Shown: positions 25,340 through 33,237 of the stretch, piece after piece
Position numbering within the stretch: the first letter of the stretch is position 1
Layout of the letters: every line of letters starts with the position of its first letter
NCBI GenBank assembly: GCA_964626965.1
Contig: CAZVHB010000001.1
Coordinates: 1-64,000 of the forward strand
DNA length: 64,000 nucleotides
Source of the DNA: CAZEPT01 sp964626965
GTDB lineage: Bacteria; Patescibacteriota; Minisyncoccia; Phycocordibacterales; UBA9973
Direction: 5' to 3'
Notes under the pieces: generated by a model
Database searches by the model: none
What the model saw: the letters and a program-made list of their open reading frames with translations, nothing else
What the model was told of the DNA's origin: nothing
Program-made: the position numbers and the translations under genes

Positions 25340-26293
25340 TTAGTGTCCGTGTCCATGTGCATCATGCCCATGAGCGTTTCCTCGTCTGAGGAAAAATCTA
25401 AATAAGTAGATGATTGCACCAACAAGAACTGCAAGGAAAATCCATCCGAGGAGTGTTCCTCCGAAGAAGTTACTTCCTGAACCGATTGCACTTGCTCCGA
25501 GAGCACTGTTTGCACAGGTACCGTTTCCAAATGCATATGCGACAACCATGTTTTGATTTTGATCAGGGAGTGTATAGACCATTTCACTACGAGCAACTCC
25601 TTCTATGATTCCAGTTTTTTTAACTGGGAAGAGAATTTGTCCTCCTTGTTCAGGTGCGAGTGTGCCTACAAAGAAGGTGACAGTGTTGTCTCTTTCTGAG
25701 TATGATCCACCATTCGTATTTGTTGGGGTGATTCCTGTTGGGAGACTGATTCGAATTGCAACATTAGTTACAACAGCTCCTGTGATATTTTTGTACAAAA
25801 TAAGATATTCTTCTTTTGTTGTTCCACAGAGTCCGTTATTAGTACCCATAGCAAGTCCCTTACTATTTACGAGTGCCTGAAGGTTTTGATCGGCTTGTGC
25901 ACTATCAGACCCATTTGAAAAGATTTTTTTACCTCCAAAGATACCGTCAAAAATAGTTCCATCGTTATTTGAACTGGTGTTCGTTGTTGTGTTGGTGTTT
26001 CCTGCACTGTTTCCATACTGTGTGCCTGCATACGTATCATTACCCATAATAATAGGGGCTTGAGGAATATACTGAGCTGGTTGCTGGTAGTTTGAAGTAA
26101 CCACACCTTGATTGGTGTTTTGGTATGCAGATACAGCATTGTTTTGTCCTGTGTATGTATTTCCGTAGGTTTGTGGTAATTGATTTGCATATTGAGCACA
26201 ACCTGGGTCGTACATAGTACATGCCGATGCTTTACTTGCAAGTACAGAGAAAACAAAGAAAGCTATTAAAATAATGATTTTTTTGATATTCAT
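25340..26293 (-). CDS. Surface protein with C-terminal membrane anchor and His-rich tail
   Basis: The 317-residue protein has a signal peptide (about 1-24), a Gln/Asn/Thr-rich linker and a DUF11-like domain (residues about 140-255). Then come a membrane segment (LLGWIFLAVLVGAIIYLF), a basic stop-transfer RFFLRRG and the tail NAHGHDAHGHGH, which should lie in the cytoplasm and could bind metal. The DUF11-like domain plus anchor is homologous in layout to the end of the 957-residue protein at 7903. The family function is unknown. Confidence 0.8.
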   Translation of the reverse strand: MNIKKIIILIAFFVFSVLASKASACTMYDPGCAQYANQLPQTYGNTYTGQNNAVSAYQNTNQGVVTSNYQQPAQYIPQAPIIMGNDTYAGTQYGNSAGNTNTTTNTSSNNDGTIFDGIFGGKKIFSNGSDSAQADQNLQALVNSKGLAMGTNNGLCGTTKEEYLILYKNITGAVVTNVAIRISLPTGITPTNTNGGSYSERDNTVTFFVGTLAPEQGGQILFPVKKTGIIEGVARSEMVYTLPDQNQNMVVAYAFGNGTCANSALGASAIGSGSNFFGGTLLGWIFLAVLVGAIIYLFRFFLRRGNAHGHDAHGHGH

Positions 26294-26301
26294 ATAGATA
26301 C

Positions 26302-26329
26302 ATTATAGCAAATATACATAATTTGTCAA
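26302..26329 (-). promoter_or_regulatory. Promoter of the His-tail surface protein
   Basis: On the minus strand TTGACA (26329-26324), a 16-base spacer, TATAAT (26307-26302) and eight bases to ATG 26293. This is the same layout as the 7903 promoter. Confidence 0.8.
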
Positions 26330-26383
26330 GTTTTTTGTATTAAAACTCTTTACCCTATAAAAGCTTTAAAATAAAGGATATAT

Positions 26384-26412
26384 TTGACATTTTTTTATAT
26401 ATAATATATAGT
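26384..26412 (+). promoter_or_regulatory. Sigma-70 promoter of unknown gene
   Basis: TTGACA (26384-26389), a 17-base spacer and TATAGT (26407-26412). The leader is about 12 bases and ends AAATTTAACAAT, like the leader at 35720. Confidence 0.75.
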
Positions 26413-26429
26413 AAAAAAAATTTAACAAT

Positions 26430-27050
26430 ATGAATATAGACTCCACAGAATCAGTTAATTTTGATAATGGGTTACTCAAACAACCTTTTTCTAAATTTAC
26501 TATTCGCTTAATTGGTCATTGCGATAAGTTATTTATTGGTTTACTTTTACGAGTTGAACATATTTATAAAAAACTCATCGACCGTGAAATACATCAGTGT
26601 CATCGGCCTGCACCAGTGATTGACCCTAAGTTTCATAATATGCTTAGTGGTGTACTCATTAGTGCAACTCCATCATTTGAATTAAATTCTTATTTTGGTT
26701 TTACACCTAAAATGTTTTTTAAAAAAAGCCAAATGAATGCTGAGGAAATCTTAACTCACCTTCGTGCTAATAATTTTGGATTTAAGTTTTTTACACCAGA
26801 AGAAGTACATCAGGTGGTAGCAAAAATTACTCAAAAAGATTTTTTCTGTAAAAGAAATCAGCCGGTAATTATCTTCTATAGATATCCTGAAAGTTTAAGG
26901 ATTTTCTGTATCTGGATGTTTCGTGATAAACGGAATCGGTTGCATGTTTATGACCTGGACTATTATGTCAGTGGTTTTAAGTTACCAACTTTCTCTATTG
27001 TCTTTACTAAAGACAATGTTCTGGAACAAGAAGAAACCATCCCCGATTGA
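26430..27050 (+). CDS. Unknown protein, monocistronic
   Basis: The family is not recognised. The 206-residue soluble protein has no signal peptide or membrane segment and is rich in Phe and His. A mid segment reads NAEEILTHLRANNFGFKFFTPEEVHQVV, and the C-terminal half has alternating hydrophobic strands (PVIIFYRYP, LRIFCIWMFRDK, RLHVYDLDYYV). It stands alone with its own TTGACA promoter and terminator, between the surface gene and RNase P RNA. The promoter class links it to the orphans at 35736 and 46522, with no clear sequence homology between them. Confidence 0.65.
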   Translation: MNIDSTESVNFDNGLLKQPFSKFTIRLIGHCDKLFIGLLLRVEHIYKKLIDREIHQCHRPAPVIDPKFHNMLSGVLISATPSFELNSYFGFTPKMFFKKSQMNAEEILTHLRANNFGFKFFTPEEVHQVVAKITQKDFFCKRNQPVIIFYRYPESLRIFCIWMFRDKRNRLHVYDLDYYVSGFKLPTFSIVFTKDNVLEQEETIPD

Positions 27051-27071
27051 GCCCATCGACTTCGATTCATA

Positions 27072-27099
27072 AGCCCTTGCGAAAGTGAGGGTTTTTTTA
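27072..27099 (+). terminator. Weak terminator
   Basis: AGCCCTT / AGTGAGGGTTTTTTT with a GCGAA-type loop; a short stem with a strong T-run. Confidence 0.55.
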
Positions 27100-27114
27100 T
27101 TACCCAAAATAGAG

Positions 27115-27120
27115 TATAGT
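27115..27120 (+). promoter_or_regulatory. -10 box of the RNase P RNA gene
   Basis: TATAGT at 27115-27120, about 12-15 bases before the P1 helix; no -35 consensus is visible. Confidence 0.5.
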
Positions 27121-27132
27121 GTGTGGGTTGCA

Positions 27133-27444
27133 CAGATACACGCGCTCTGCCTTAAAACAGAGTGAGGAAAGTCCGAACACACCTACAGCAATGTAGAGAA
27201 TGGTAGTGGGTAATACCCATCCGTAGTAATACGCGTGGTGCGAGCAGTGACGCCAATGTCGAAAGGCTAGGCATCCTTCGGGATGATGCCTCTCGAGAGA
27301 GAGGAGTGAAACGGCTAAATCCGTACTTGTGTGCAAGATCGCGTCTGAGATAGAAATATCGAGGAAGAATCGCTTGAGGTAGATAGTAATGTCTATCCTA
27401 GATAAATGTGTATACTAGACAGAATTCGGCTTATCGTGTGACGT
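27133..27444 (+). ncRNA. rnpB: RNase P RNA
   Basis: This is the catalytic RNA that trims tRNA 5' ends. Conserved region I GAGGAAAGTCCGAACAC (27164-27180) and conserved region V ACAGAATTCGGCTTAT (27419-27434) supply the two strands of helix P4. The segment GTGAAACGGCTAAATCCG (27307-27324) is the usual bacterial P15/P17-side signature. P1 pairs ATACACG (27136-27142) with CGTGTG (27435-27440). The size is about 310 nt. Ends are approximate. A terminator follows directly. Confidence 0.95.
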
Positions 27445-27445
27445 T

Positions 27446-27482
27446 ATAAAAAACACCATTGAAAGATGGTGTTTTTTATTTT
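27446..27482 (+). terminator. rnpB terminator
   Basis: AAAAAACACCAT / ATGGTGTTTTTT with a TGAAAG loop. Confidence 0.93.
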
Positions 27483-27555
27483 CTGGTAGTGAATTTTGCA
27501 GAAGCGATTTTTTGTCGCGTTATATAAACATCGTCAAAATCTACTATCGGGTTTG

Positions 27556-27570
27556 TGATATAATTCTTAT
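27556..27570 (+). promoter_or_regulatory. Leaderless promoter
   Basis: TGA-TATAAT (ending 27564) plus six bases to ATG 27571. Confidence 0.7.
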
Positions 27571-28059
27571 ATGGAACGTATCGTAAAAATATATAAACAC
27601 ATATTTCATTTTTTTGATAGATTAGAAGACCATGTTCGTGGATTACTTTCAAAATATCCTATCTGGTATGCAATTCTTGCAGGTATCTGTATTGTCCTTT
27701 TTTGGAGAGGTGTATGGCACACAGGGGATAGTATTCAAGCCAGAGGAGGGTTTTGGGGATTTATTTTCTCTGGGCCAATATCACTTGCGCTGAGTACTAT
27801 TCTTCTTTTGGTTATCGGAGTCTTTGTGTCTGCTTTTGTTGGTGACATGCTTGTTCTCTCTGGAATAAAAAAAGAAAAAAAGATGGTTGATAAGACAGAA
27901 GAAGAAGTGAGACAAGAGGGAGGTGAACTCGAGCAAGTAGAACAGGTGATAGATGATTTGTATGAAGAAGTTGATGAGGTGAGTGATAAGCAAGAGGTAT
28001 TAGAGAAAAAGATTGATGAACAAACGGAACTTTTGAAACAGGTTCTCAAAAGAGATTAA
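27571..28059 (+). CDS. Membrane protein with C-terminal coiled coil
   Basis: The family is not recognised. The 162-residue protein has two membrane segments (about 31-47 and 67-92) separated by a short loop. A strongly charged C-terminal coiled coil of about 60 residues follows (EEEVRQEGGELEQVEQVIDD and DEVSDKQEVLEKKIDEQ), which should face the cytoplasm. A role in membrane-linked scaffolding is only a guess. No terminator is obvious, and the long palindrome at 28085 follows. Confidence 0.75.
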   Translation: MERIVKIYKHIFHFFDRLEDHVRGLLSKYPIWYAILAGICIVLFWRGVWHTGDSIQARGGFWGFIFSGPISLALSTILLLVIGVFVSAFVGDMLVLSGIKKEKKMVDKTEEEVRQEGGELEQVEQVIDDLYEEVDEVSDKQEVLEKKIDEQTELLKQVLKRD

Positions 28060-28084
28060 AGTCTTGTTATGTGTCGTCTTTTCT

Positions 28085-28214
28085 GACACTACTAGCCTCT
28101 CACTCTAAGCCCTCAAAGAAAAAGAATTGTTAAAAAGAGAACTGTTTGAACGAAGTGAGTTTTCGCTTTTTTTAATTCTTTTTCTTCGAGGTGAGTAAAA
28201 GAGGGTAGTGTGTC
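28085..28214. repeat. Long imperfect palindrome (about 130 bases)
   Basis: CCTCAAAGAAAAAGAATT (28111-28128) pairs with AATTCTTTTTCTTCGAGG with one mismatch. The stem continues inward (TTAAAAAGAGAACT against AGTTTTCGCTTTTTTTAA) and outward (GACAC.ACT, CTCTCAC against GTGAG, AGTGTGTC). The apical loop is about 14 bases. There is no ORF. It may be a structured RNA, an oversized terminator for the 27571 gene or a mobile palindromic element. Confidence 0.65.
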
Positions 28215-28264
28215 TTGATTTTTTTGTTTCTTTTTTACATCTAAGGTAAAAAAGAATGAAAAGG

Positions 28265-28293
28265 TTGACAAATAGACCCTAACCTGCTATACT
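28265..28293 (+). promoter_or_regulatory. Consensus promoter without a gene behind it
   Basis: TTGACA (28265-28270), a 17-base spacer, TATACT (28288-28293). A terminator lies only about 45-70 bases downstream. Confidence 0.75.
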
Positions 28294-28299
28294 CTTTTT

Positions 28300-28372
28300 G
28301 TGAGATAATACTCCTTAAAGTAATATTGCACAAATGCCTCACAAAACACCCGCAAGGGTGTTTTGTGTTTAT
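28300..28372 (+). ncRNA. Candidate small RNA (about 70 nt)
   Basis: A near-perfect promoter (28265-28293) and an intrinsic terminator (ACAAAACACCC / GGGTGTTTTGT, 28341-28366) enclose a short segment with no usable ORF. GTGAG near 28300 can pair with CTCAC at 28338-28342, closing a small domain. The next gene (efp) is on the other strand, so this is not a leader. The RNA family is not recognised. The region 28060-28452 holds no protein gene. Confidence 0.5.
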
Positions 28373-28398
28373 GGGCAACCTAAAAATAGTGTAATAAG

Positions 28399-28434
28399 AA
28401 AAAGTGGGGCAACTATGTTGCCCCACTTTTTCTT
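28399..28434. terminator. Bidirectional terminator (efp)
   Basis: GAAAAAGTGGGGCAAC / GTTGCCCCACTTTTTC perfect dyad with loop TAT, at the end of efp on the minus strand. Confidence 0.9.
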
Positions 28435-28452
28435 GTTTCTATAAATTGTATT

Positions 28453-29034
28453 CTAATTCGCCCTCTCTACATACTCACCATTTTCTGTATTGATACGAAT
28501 TTTCTCTCCTTCATTTAAGAACATTGGTACAAAAATTTCTGTACCATTTTCCAAGATAACTGATTTTGTTGCATTTGTCGCGGTGTTACCTCGTACTGCA
28601 GGTGCAGCTTCTTTGATAATGAATTCCATTTTGATTGGGATTTCTACTGATACGATGATACGATCTTCATTTTCATTTTCAAAAATTTTCATAGTCGCAG
28701 TCATTCCTTCTTTAAGAAATTTTACTTGAGGGTTCCCGATTTTGTCAGCAGGAACAACAAATCTATTTGCTGGATCTTGTGCGTCACAGAACCAGTATTC
28801 TCCTTTTGCATTGTACAGATACTTCACTTCACTTTTTTCGAGATCAGCTTCATCTACTTTATCTGAAACGTGAAAAGAGATTTCAAGTACTTTCCCAGTG
28901 AGGAGATTTTTAAGTTTGGTTGCATTAACCGGTTTTCGTTGTTGTTTTCTAAAAACATGACTCGTGATGACTTCATACGGTTCATCTTCATAGATAATAA
29001 CTTTTCTTTCTCTAATTTCATTATATTCTAGCAT
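28453..29034 (-). CDS. efp: Translation elongation factor P
   Basis: EF-P relieves ribosome stalling at polyproline. The 193-residue protein has the KOW-like domain I (YEVITSHVFRKQQRKPVNATKLKNL), OB domain II (YLYNAKGEYWFCDAQDP) and C-terminal OB domain III (IRINTENGEYVERAN). The tip loop that normally reads PGKG, with the modified Lys34, reads RKQQRKP here, and the aligned tip residue is Gln. Several secreted proteins nearby are proline rich, a natural substrate. The minus-strand promoter near 29040 is weak (TATATC-like). Confidence 0.95.
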   Translation of the reverse strand: MLEYNEIRERKVIIYEDEPYEVITSHVFRKQQRKPVNATKLKNLLTGKVLEISFHVSDKVDEADLEKSEVKYLYNAKGEYWFCDAQDPANRFVVPADKIGNPQVKFLKEGMTATMKIFENENEDRIIVSVEIPIKMEFIIKEAAPAVRGNTATNATKSVILENGTEIFVPMFLNEGEKIRINTENGEYVERAN

Positions 29035-29115
29035 ATATTGATATAGTACTTTTTTTTAGGCTAAAAGCAACCCCCGCATCACTTACATTTTTAAAATATG
29101 CTATATTGTATGTAT

Positions 29116-29904
29116 ATGAGTTGGGCAACAGCGCGTCAAGCAAAAGTTATTTTTTCTATACTATTTCTTCTTGTAGGTATTGCAGGTGCGATTTTTCTTT
29201 CTGCTTCTGTGAAAAAACCAACATGTTTTGACGGGAAAAAAAATGGAGTAGAAGACGGAGTTGATTGTGGTGGTGGATGTTCACTTCAATGTAAAGAATA
29301 TACTCAAGATGTTGTGGTGAAATGGCAACGGTCTTATCAAATTACAAAAGGATTTTATAATGCGGTTGCATATGTTGAAAATCAAAATTTTCAAGCAGGA
29401 GTACGGAGCGTTCATTATAAATTCCGGCTGTATGATGCAGACCGTATTCTGTTGACTGAGCGTGATGGAGAAACTTTTCTTGAACCAAATAAAGCAGTTG
29501 TTGTATTTGAACAACAAATTCCTGTAGGTAACGCTATTCCGGCATATACAACATTTCAGTTTACTGATGCGATTTCTTGGATCAAAACTGATGCTCGGTA
29601 CAATGAAATGATTATTGCGCCATCTGAACAAGTATTTGATGAGAAAGATATCAAACCTCGTTTTTCTACTGTGCTCAAAAATGTCTCTGAAAAATACACC
29701 ATTTCAAATATTGATGTGTATGTTGTTGCGTATGATGATGTCGGGAATGCTATTCAGGTTGGAAAGACGCTTATTAAAGAGCTTCCACCTCGTGCGAAAA
29801 AAAATGTATTCGTTATTTGGCAAAATAAATTTGATGTGAAACCGACTCGATTTGAAATAATTCCACGATATAATCCATTTACTCAAGAGTATCCAACCAA
29901 ATAG
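29116..29904 (+). CDS. Membrane-anchored extracellular protein, unknown function
   Basis: The protein has 262 residues from ATG 29116, which lies eight bases after a TATATT box; in-frame ATGs at 29098 and 29110 are less likely. One hydrophobic segment (about 9-30) anchors it. A Cys-rich motif follows, CFDGKKNGVEDGVDCGGGCS, a small element common in secreted bacterial proteins. Then come about 200 residues of beta-rich sequence with two similar halves, both with ISW/IWQNKF-type strands. It leads the rodA-folD-PAP2-uppP cluster (rodA starts two bases later), so it may take part in envelope assembly. Confidence 0.75.
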   Translation: MSWATARQAKVIFSILFLLVGIAGAIFLSASVKKPTCFDGKKNGVEDGVDCGGGCSLQCKEYTQDVVVKWQRSYQITKGFYNAVAYVENQNFQAGVRSVHYKFRLYDADRILLTERDGETFLEPNKAVVVFEQQIPVGNAIPAYTTFQFTDAISWIKTDARYNEMIIAPSEQVFDEKDIKPRFSTVLKNVSEKYTISNIDVYVVAYDDVGNAIQVGKTLIKELPPRAKKNVFVIWQNKFDVKPTRFEIIPRYNPFTQEYPTK

Positions 29905-29905
29905 T

Positions 29906-31039
29906 ATGGGAATGAGTATACAGAAAAAATTTTTCAAAGTAGATTGGATTATTTTAAGTATTGCTATAGTTATTTGTATTGCATCACTTGTCACACTCTA
30001 TACATTTGATCACTCAACGAGCTTTTTTGATAAGCAGGTTATTTTCCTCCTTATCTCTATTATCTCTTTCTTTTTGGCGAGTCAGGTAGATTTACAAATC
30101 TTTAAATCGACTAATGTAATTATTTATGTGTATCTTGCTGGTATTGTTATATTGGCTGTCTTATTTATCTTGGGGCATACTGTAAAAGGTGCACAGAGTT
30201 GGTTTTCTTTTGGTACATTTTCTTTCCAGCCGACAGACCTTATGAAACTCGCTGTCATCTTAATGTGTGCAAAGTATTTTTCTCGCAGGCATGTGGAGAT
30301 TAAACGTTTTCGGCATATTCTCATTTCTTCTGTCTATATGGCTATTCCATTTATCCTGATTTTTTTACAACCAGATTTTGGTTCAGCGATCATTGTGTTC
30401 ATTGTCTGGTTTGGACTCCTTTCTATTTCAGGTCTTTCTAAAAAACACCTTCTCCTGTTTTTTGTTATAGGATTATCTCTCTTTGTCGTACTGTGGAGTT
30501 TTGTGTTTAAAGAATACCAAAAGAAAAGAATAGAAAATTTTATCAATCCAACACTCGATGTTACTGGAACGGGCTATAATGCAAAACAATCTCTTATCGC
30601 TGTAGGATCTGGCCAGATTACAGGGAAGGGAATCGGACACGGAACACAATCTCGACTACACTTTTTACCTGAATATCAGACAGACTTTATTTTTGCGGCG
30701 TATGCTGAAGAATGGGGTTTCATTGGAACGTGTTTTATTATCATTTTGTACGCTCTCTTGTTTCTCCGGATTATTATGATTGCGCTTCAAGGTGCCAGTA
30801 ATTTTGAAATTTTGGTTTGCGTGGGGATTGCGATATTTTTCCTCGCACATGTTCTTATTAATATTGGTATGAATATCGGTATTATGCCGATTACTGGGAT
30901 TACGTTACCATTTATGAGTTATGGTGGATCCCACTTAGTTACAGAGTTTATTGCACTTGGTTTGGTTTCTTCTGTATATCGAAATCGTCGTGCAACACAT
31001 CGCGACAATTTGCATTATGAGTTTTTAGGAGTAGAGTGA
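29906..31039 (+). CDS. rodA: Rod shape-determining SEDS protein RodA
   Basis: This is a peptidoglycan glycosyltransferase of the SEDS family. The 377-residue protein has about ten membrane segments. Family motifs are WFSFGTFSFQPTDLMKLA, FLQPDFGSA, GSGQITGKGIGHGTQS, LHFLPEYQTDFIFA, AEEWGFIG and LPFMSYGGSHL. The QPTDLMKL motif and YQTDF are typical of RodA rather than FtsW. The TGA stop overlaps the region just before folD. Confidence 0.95.
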   Translation: MGMSIQKKFFKVDWIILSIAIVICIASLVTLYTFDHSTSFFDKQVIFLLISIISFFLASQVDLQIFKSTNVIIYVYLAGIVILAVLFILGHTVKGAQSWFSFGTFSFQPTDLMKLAVILMCAKYFSRRHVEIKRFRHILISSVYMAIPFILIFLQPDFGSAIIVFIVWFGLLSISGLSKKHLLLFFVIGLSLFVVLWSFVFKEYQKKRIENFINPTLDVTGTGYNAKQSLIAVGSGQITGKGIGHGTQSRLHFLPEYQTDFIFAAYAEEWGFIGTCFIIILYALLFLRIIMIALQGASNFEILVCVGIAIFFLAHVLINIGMNIGIMPITGITLPFMSYGGSHLVTEFIALGLVSSVYRNRRATHRDNLHYEFLGVE

Positions 31040-31047
31040 TACAGAGT

Positions 31048-31851
31048 ATGATTATTGATGGAAAAACAATACAAAAAAATATTGAAGAGCAATTGAAAGC
31101 ACAAATAGTAGGTAAGGACTATGTGCTTGATATTGTGTATGTAGGAGAGAATCCAGTGATTGAGACGTATATCCGTGCAAAAAAGCGTTTTGGTGAAAAA
31201 CTCGGGATTACTGTTCGCGTACATCATCTTGCTGAATCGACAACATATGAACAGCTACAGGAACGCATCCGAATAATTGAAATCGATTCTTCTGGTGTAA
31301 TCGTGCAACTTCCATTACCGGCGAGTCTTGATACAGTAGAGGTGATTAATTCTATTGATCCGCGACTTGACGTCGATATTCTCTCTGAATGTGCGTATCA
31401 AAATTTTCTTGAGAAAAAAAATAAACGCTATCCACCGGTTCTTCGAGCAGTACTCTACGCACTTGAAGCTTATGATATATCACTTACTGGTAAAAATATT
31501 TATGTTCTCGGAAATGGGCGACTTGTTGGTAAGCCAATTGCTGATTACCTGACGATACATGGATTTCCCTTTACTCAACTCACAAAAGCAAATTTTTCAG
31601 TATCAAAACTCAAAGAAGCTGATGTTATTTTCTCTGGTATGGGTATGTCTCACATGATCACATTCGATATGGTGAAGTCTGGTGTGATAGTGCTTGATTG
31701 TGGAACGAGCGAAGAAGGAAATACTGTTCTTGGTGATGTGCATCCAGATGTTGCAGAGAAAGCAACATATTTTACTCCTGTCCCTGGTGGAATCGGACCA
31801 CTGACAGTGACTGCACTTTTTAATAATGTTATTACTCCATATGAACTATAG
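31048..31851 (+). CDS. folD: Methylenetetrahydrofolate dehydrogenase/cyclohydrolase
   Basis: FolD interconverts methylene-, methenyl- and formyl-tetrahydrofolate. The 267-residue protein has the catalytic region YIRAKKRFGEKLGI, GVIVQLPLP, the Rossmann segment LTGKNIYVLGNGRLVGKP, and the C-terminal FTPVPGGIGPLTVTAL signature. The first in-frame GTG (31036) lies inside rodA; ATG 31048 matches the family start. The gene ends over the start of the PAP2 gene, so translation is coupled. A dehydrogenase site residue (GRLVGKP rather than GRSxxVGxP) is slightly altered. Confidence 0.94.
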   Translation: MIIDGKTIQKNIEEQLKAQIVGKDYVLDIVYVGENPVIETYIRAKKRFGEKLGITVRVHHLAESTTYEQLQERIRIIEIDSSGVIVQLPLPASLDTVEVINSIDPRLDVDILSECAYQNFLEKKNKRYPPVLRAVLYALEAYDISLTGKNIYVLGNGRLVGKPIADYLTIHGFPFTQLTKANFSVSKLKEADVIFSGMGMSHMITFDMVKSGVIVLDCGTSEEGNTVLGDVHPDVAEKATYFTPVPGGIGPLTVTALFNNVITPYEL

Positions 31852-32350
31852 TATTTTGCAATTTTTATATGGGATTGGACAAACATATCCAAAACTTGGA
31901 AGTATGTTTGTGTTTATTTCAGGGCCGGTGAGTTACATCATTATTCCATTCTTAGTACTCGTGTATCTTTCGTATAAAGCAAAAGAGAATTTTATGTATG
32001 TATTTTCACTTGTTTTCCTTGCAGGTTTCTCGAGTCTTCTGGCTGCTCGAATTCTCAAAGAAATATTTCGAGTTGCTAGACCTGCGCTCACTCATGACGC
32101 AATTATTCCGCTCTCAAAAATTGGAGGGTATAGCTTTCCTTCTGAACATGCTTCAGTGTATGGAGCGTTGACCATCGTATTATTTCATTTTGATTATAGG
32201 CTTGGTCTGATTTCACTTGTATTTGCGATACTCGTCATGCTTTCTCGTGTTGTTGTTGGTGTACATTACCCACTTGATGTTGTGGTGGGATTTTTTGTTG
32301 GAGCAATGGTCGCATACGGATGTATTATTTTTTTTAAAAGATTTATATAA
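31841..32350 (+). CDS. PAP2-family membrane phosphatase
   Basis: The 169-residue protein (174 if the earlier in-frame ATG at 31826 is used) has five or six membrane segments and all three PAP2 signature motifs: KEIFRVARP, FPSEHAS and SRVVVGVHYPLDV. Members dephosphorylate lipid phosphates such as undecaprenyl diphosphate. The start overlaps folD by 11 bases, and uppP, an unrelated enzyme with the same likely substrate, follows by six bases. A role in recycling the wall carrier lipid is likely. Confidence 0.93.
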   Translation: MNYSILQFLYGIGQTYPKLGSMFVFISGPVSYIIIPFLVLVYLSYKAKENFMYVFSLVFLAGFSSLLAARILKEIFRVARPALTHDAIIPLSKIGGYSFPSEHASVYGALTIVLFHFDYRLGLISLVFAILVMLSRVVVGVHYPLDVVVGFFVGAMVAYGCIIFFKRFI

Positions 32351-32356
32351 ATCAGT

Positions 32357-33124
32357 ATGACACTCCTACAGGTATGTATCTTAAGTATCGTTGAAGGTAT
32401 CACAGAATTTTTACCGATTTCTTCGACTGCTCATTTGCAAATTGTTGAACGTATACTCGGTATTGTTCCAACAGACTTTGTCCGATCATTTACACTTATT
32501 ATTCAAGTGGGGGCACTTTTTGGTACAGCACTCTATATACTACAAAAAAGAAATATGTTTGTCCTTGATTTTAGGACATGTAAAAAAATTATCATTGCAT
32601 GTATTCCAACTCTTATGATTGGTTTTGTGTTGTACAAGCTTGTTAAGGGATATTTCTTCGGTAATTTTATACTCATTGCGTGGGCACTCATTCTCGGTGG
32701 GATACTGATGATGATTGCGGAGCAGTATGCAAAAAAACACACAAACAAAAAAATAGGTATTACTCAAAAAGAGGGGATCATGTTAGGTATTGCACAAGCA
32801 ATCGCAGTCATCCCTGGCGTCTCTCGGTCCGGTGCGGTACTTGTCGCTGGGTATTTTGGGGGAATTGAAAAAAGAGCACTTGCGCAGTTTTCATTTCTCA
32901 TTGGGCTTCCTGTGGTATTTGTTGCATCAGTGTATGATGTTTTTAAATCAAATATCAGTTTCTCTTCCCATGAAGTAAATCTGACTATTCTAGGTGTACT
33001 TATCTCCGGAGTATTTTCATACTTAGTTGCTGGTTTATTTTTGAGACTTATTGCTCAGTATTCGCTTACTCTTTTTGCATGGTATCGGATAGTGGTTGGA
33101 GTGGTTATTCTGTTTTTGATCTAA
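32357..33124 (+). CDS. uppP: Undecaprenyl-diphosphatase (BacA family)
   Basis: UppP dephosphorylates undecaprenyl diphosphate so that the carrier lipid can be reused in cell wall synthesis. The 255-residue protein has eight or so membrane segments, with the two inverted signature regions SIVEGITEFLPISSTAHL and PGVSRSGAVLVAGYFGGI. It follows the PAP2 gene closely and ends the envelope operon at a strong terminator. Confidence 0.95.
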   Translation: MTLLQVCILSIVEGITEFLPISSTAHLQIVERILGIVPTDFVRSFTLIIQVGALFGTALYILQKRNMFVLDFRTCKKIIIACIPTLMIGFVLYKLVKGYFFGNFILIAWALILGGILMMIAEQYAKKHTNKKIGITQKEGIMLGIAQAIAVIPGVSRSGAVLVAGYFGGIEKRALAQFSFLIGLPVVFVASVYDVFKSNISFSSHEVNLTILGVLISGVFSYLVAGLFLRLIAQYSLTLFAWYRIVVGVVILFLI

Positions 33125-33140
33125 ATGTATATACGTCTTT

Positions 33141-33182
33141 AAAAACAAGGCGTTTTGGTGTAGCCAAAACGCCTTGTTTTTA
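33141..33182 (+). terminator. Terminator of the rodA-uppP operon
   Basis: AAAAACAAGGCGTTTTGG / CCAAAACGCCTTGTTTTT perfect dyad. Confidence 0.94.
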
Positions 33183-33237
33183 AACCAAAAACGTGTAAAA
33201 TGAGACTATTATTTACTTAATAGAGTATTCCAATATA

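Noticed and set aside
28334..28444. 36-codon ORF through the small RNA region
   Set aside because: It runs through two terminator hairpins and has no start signal.
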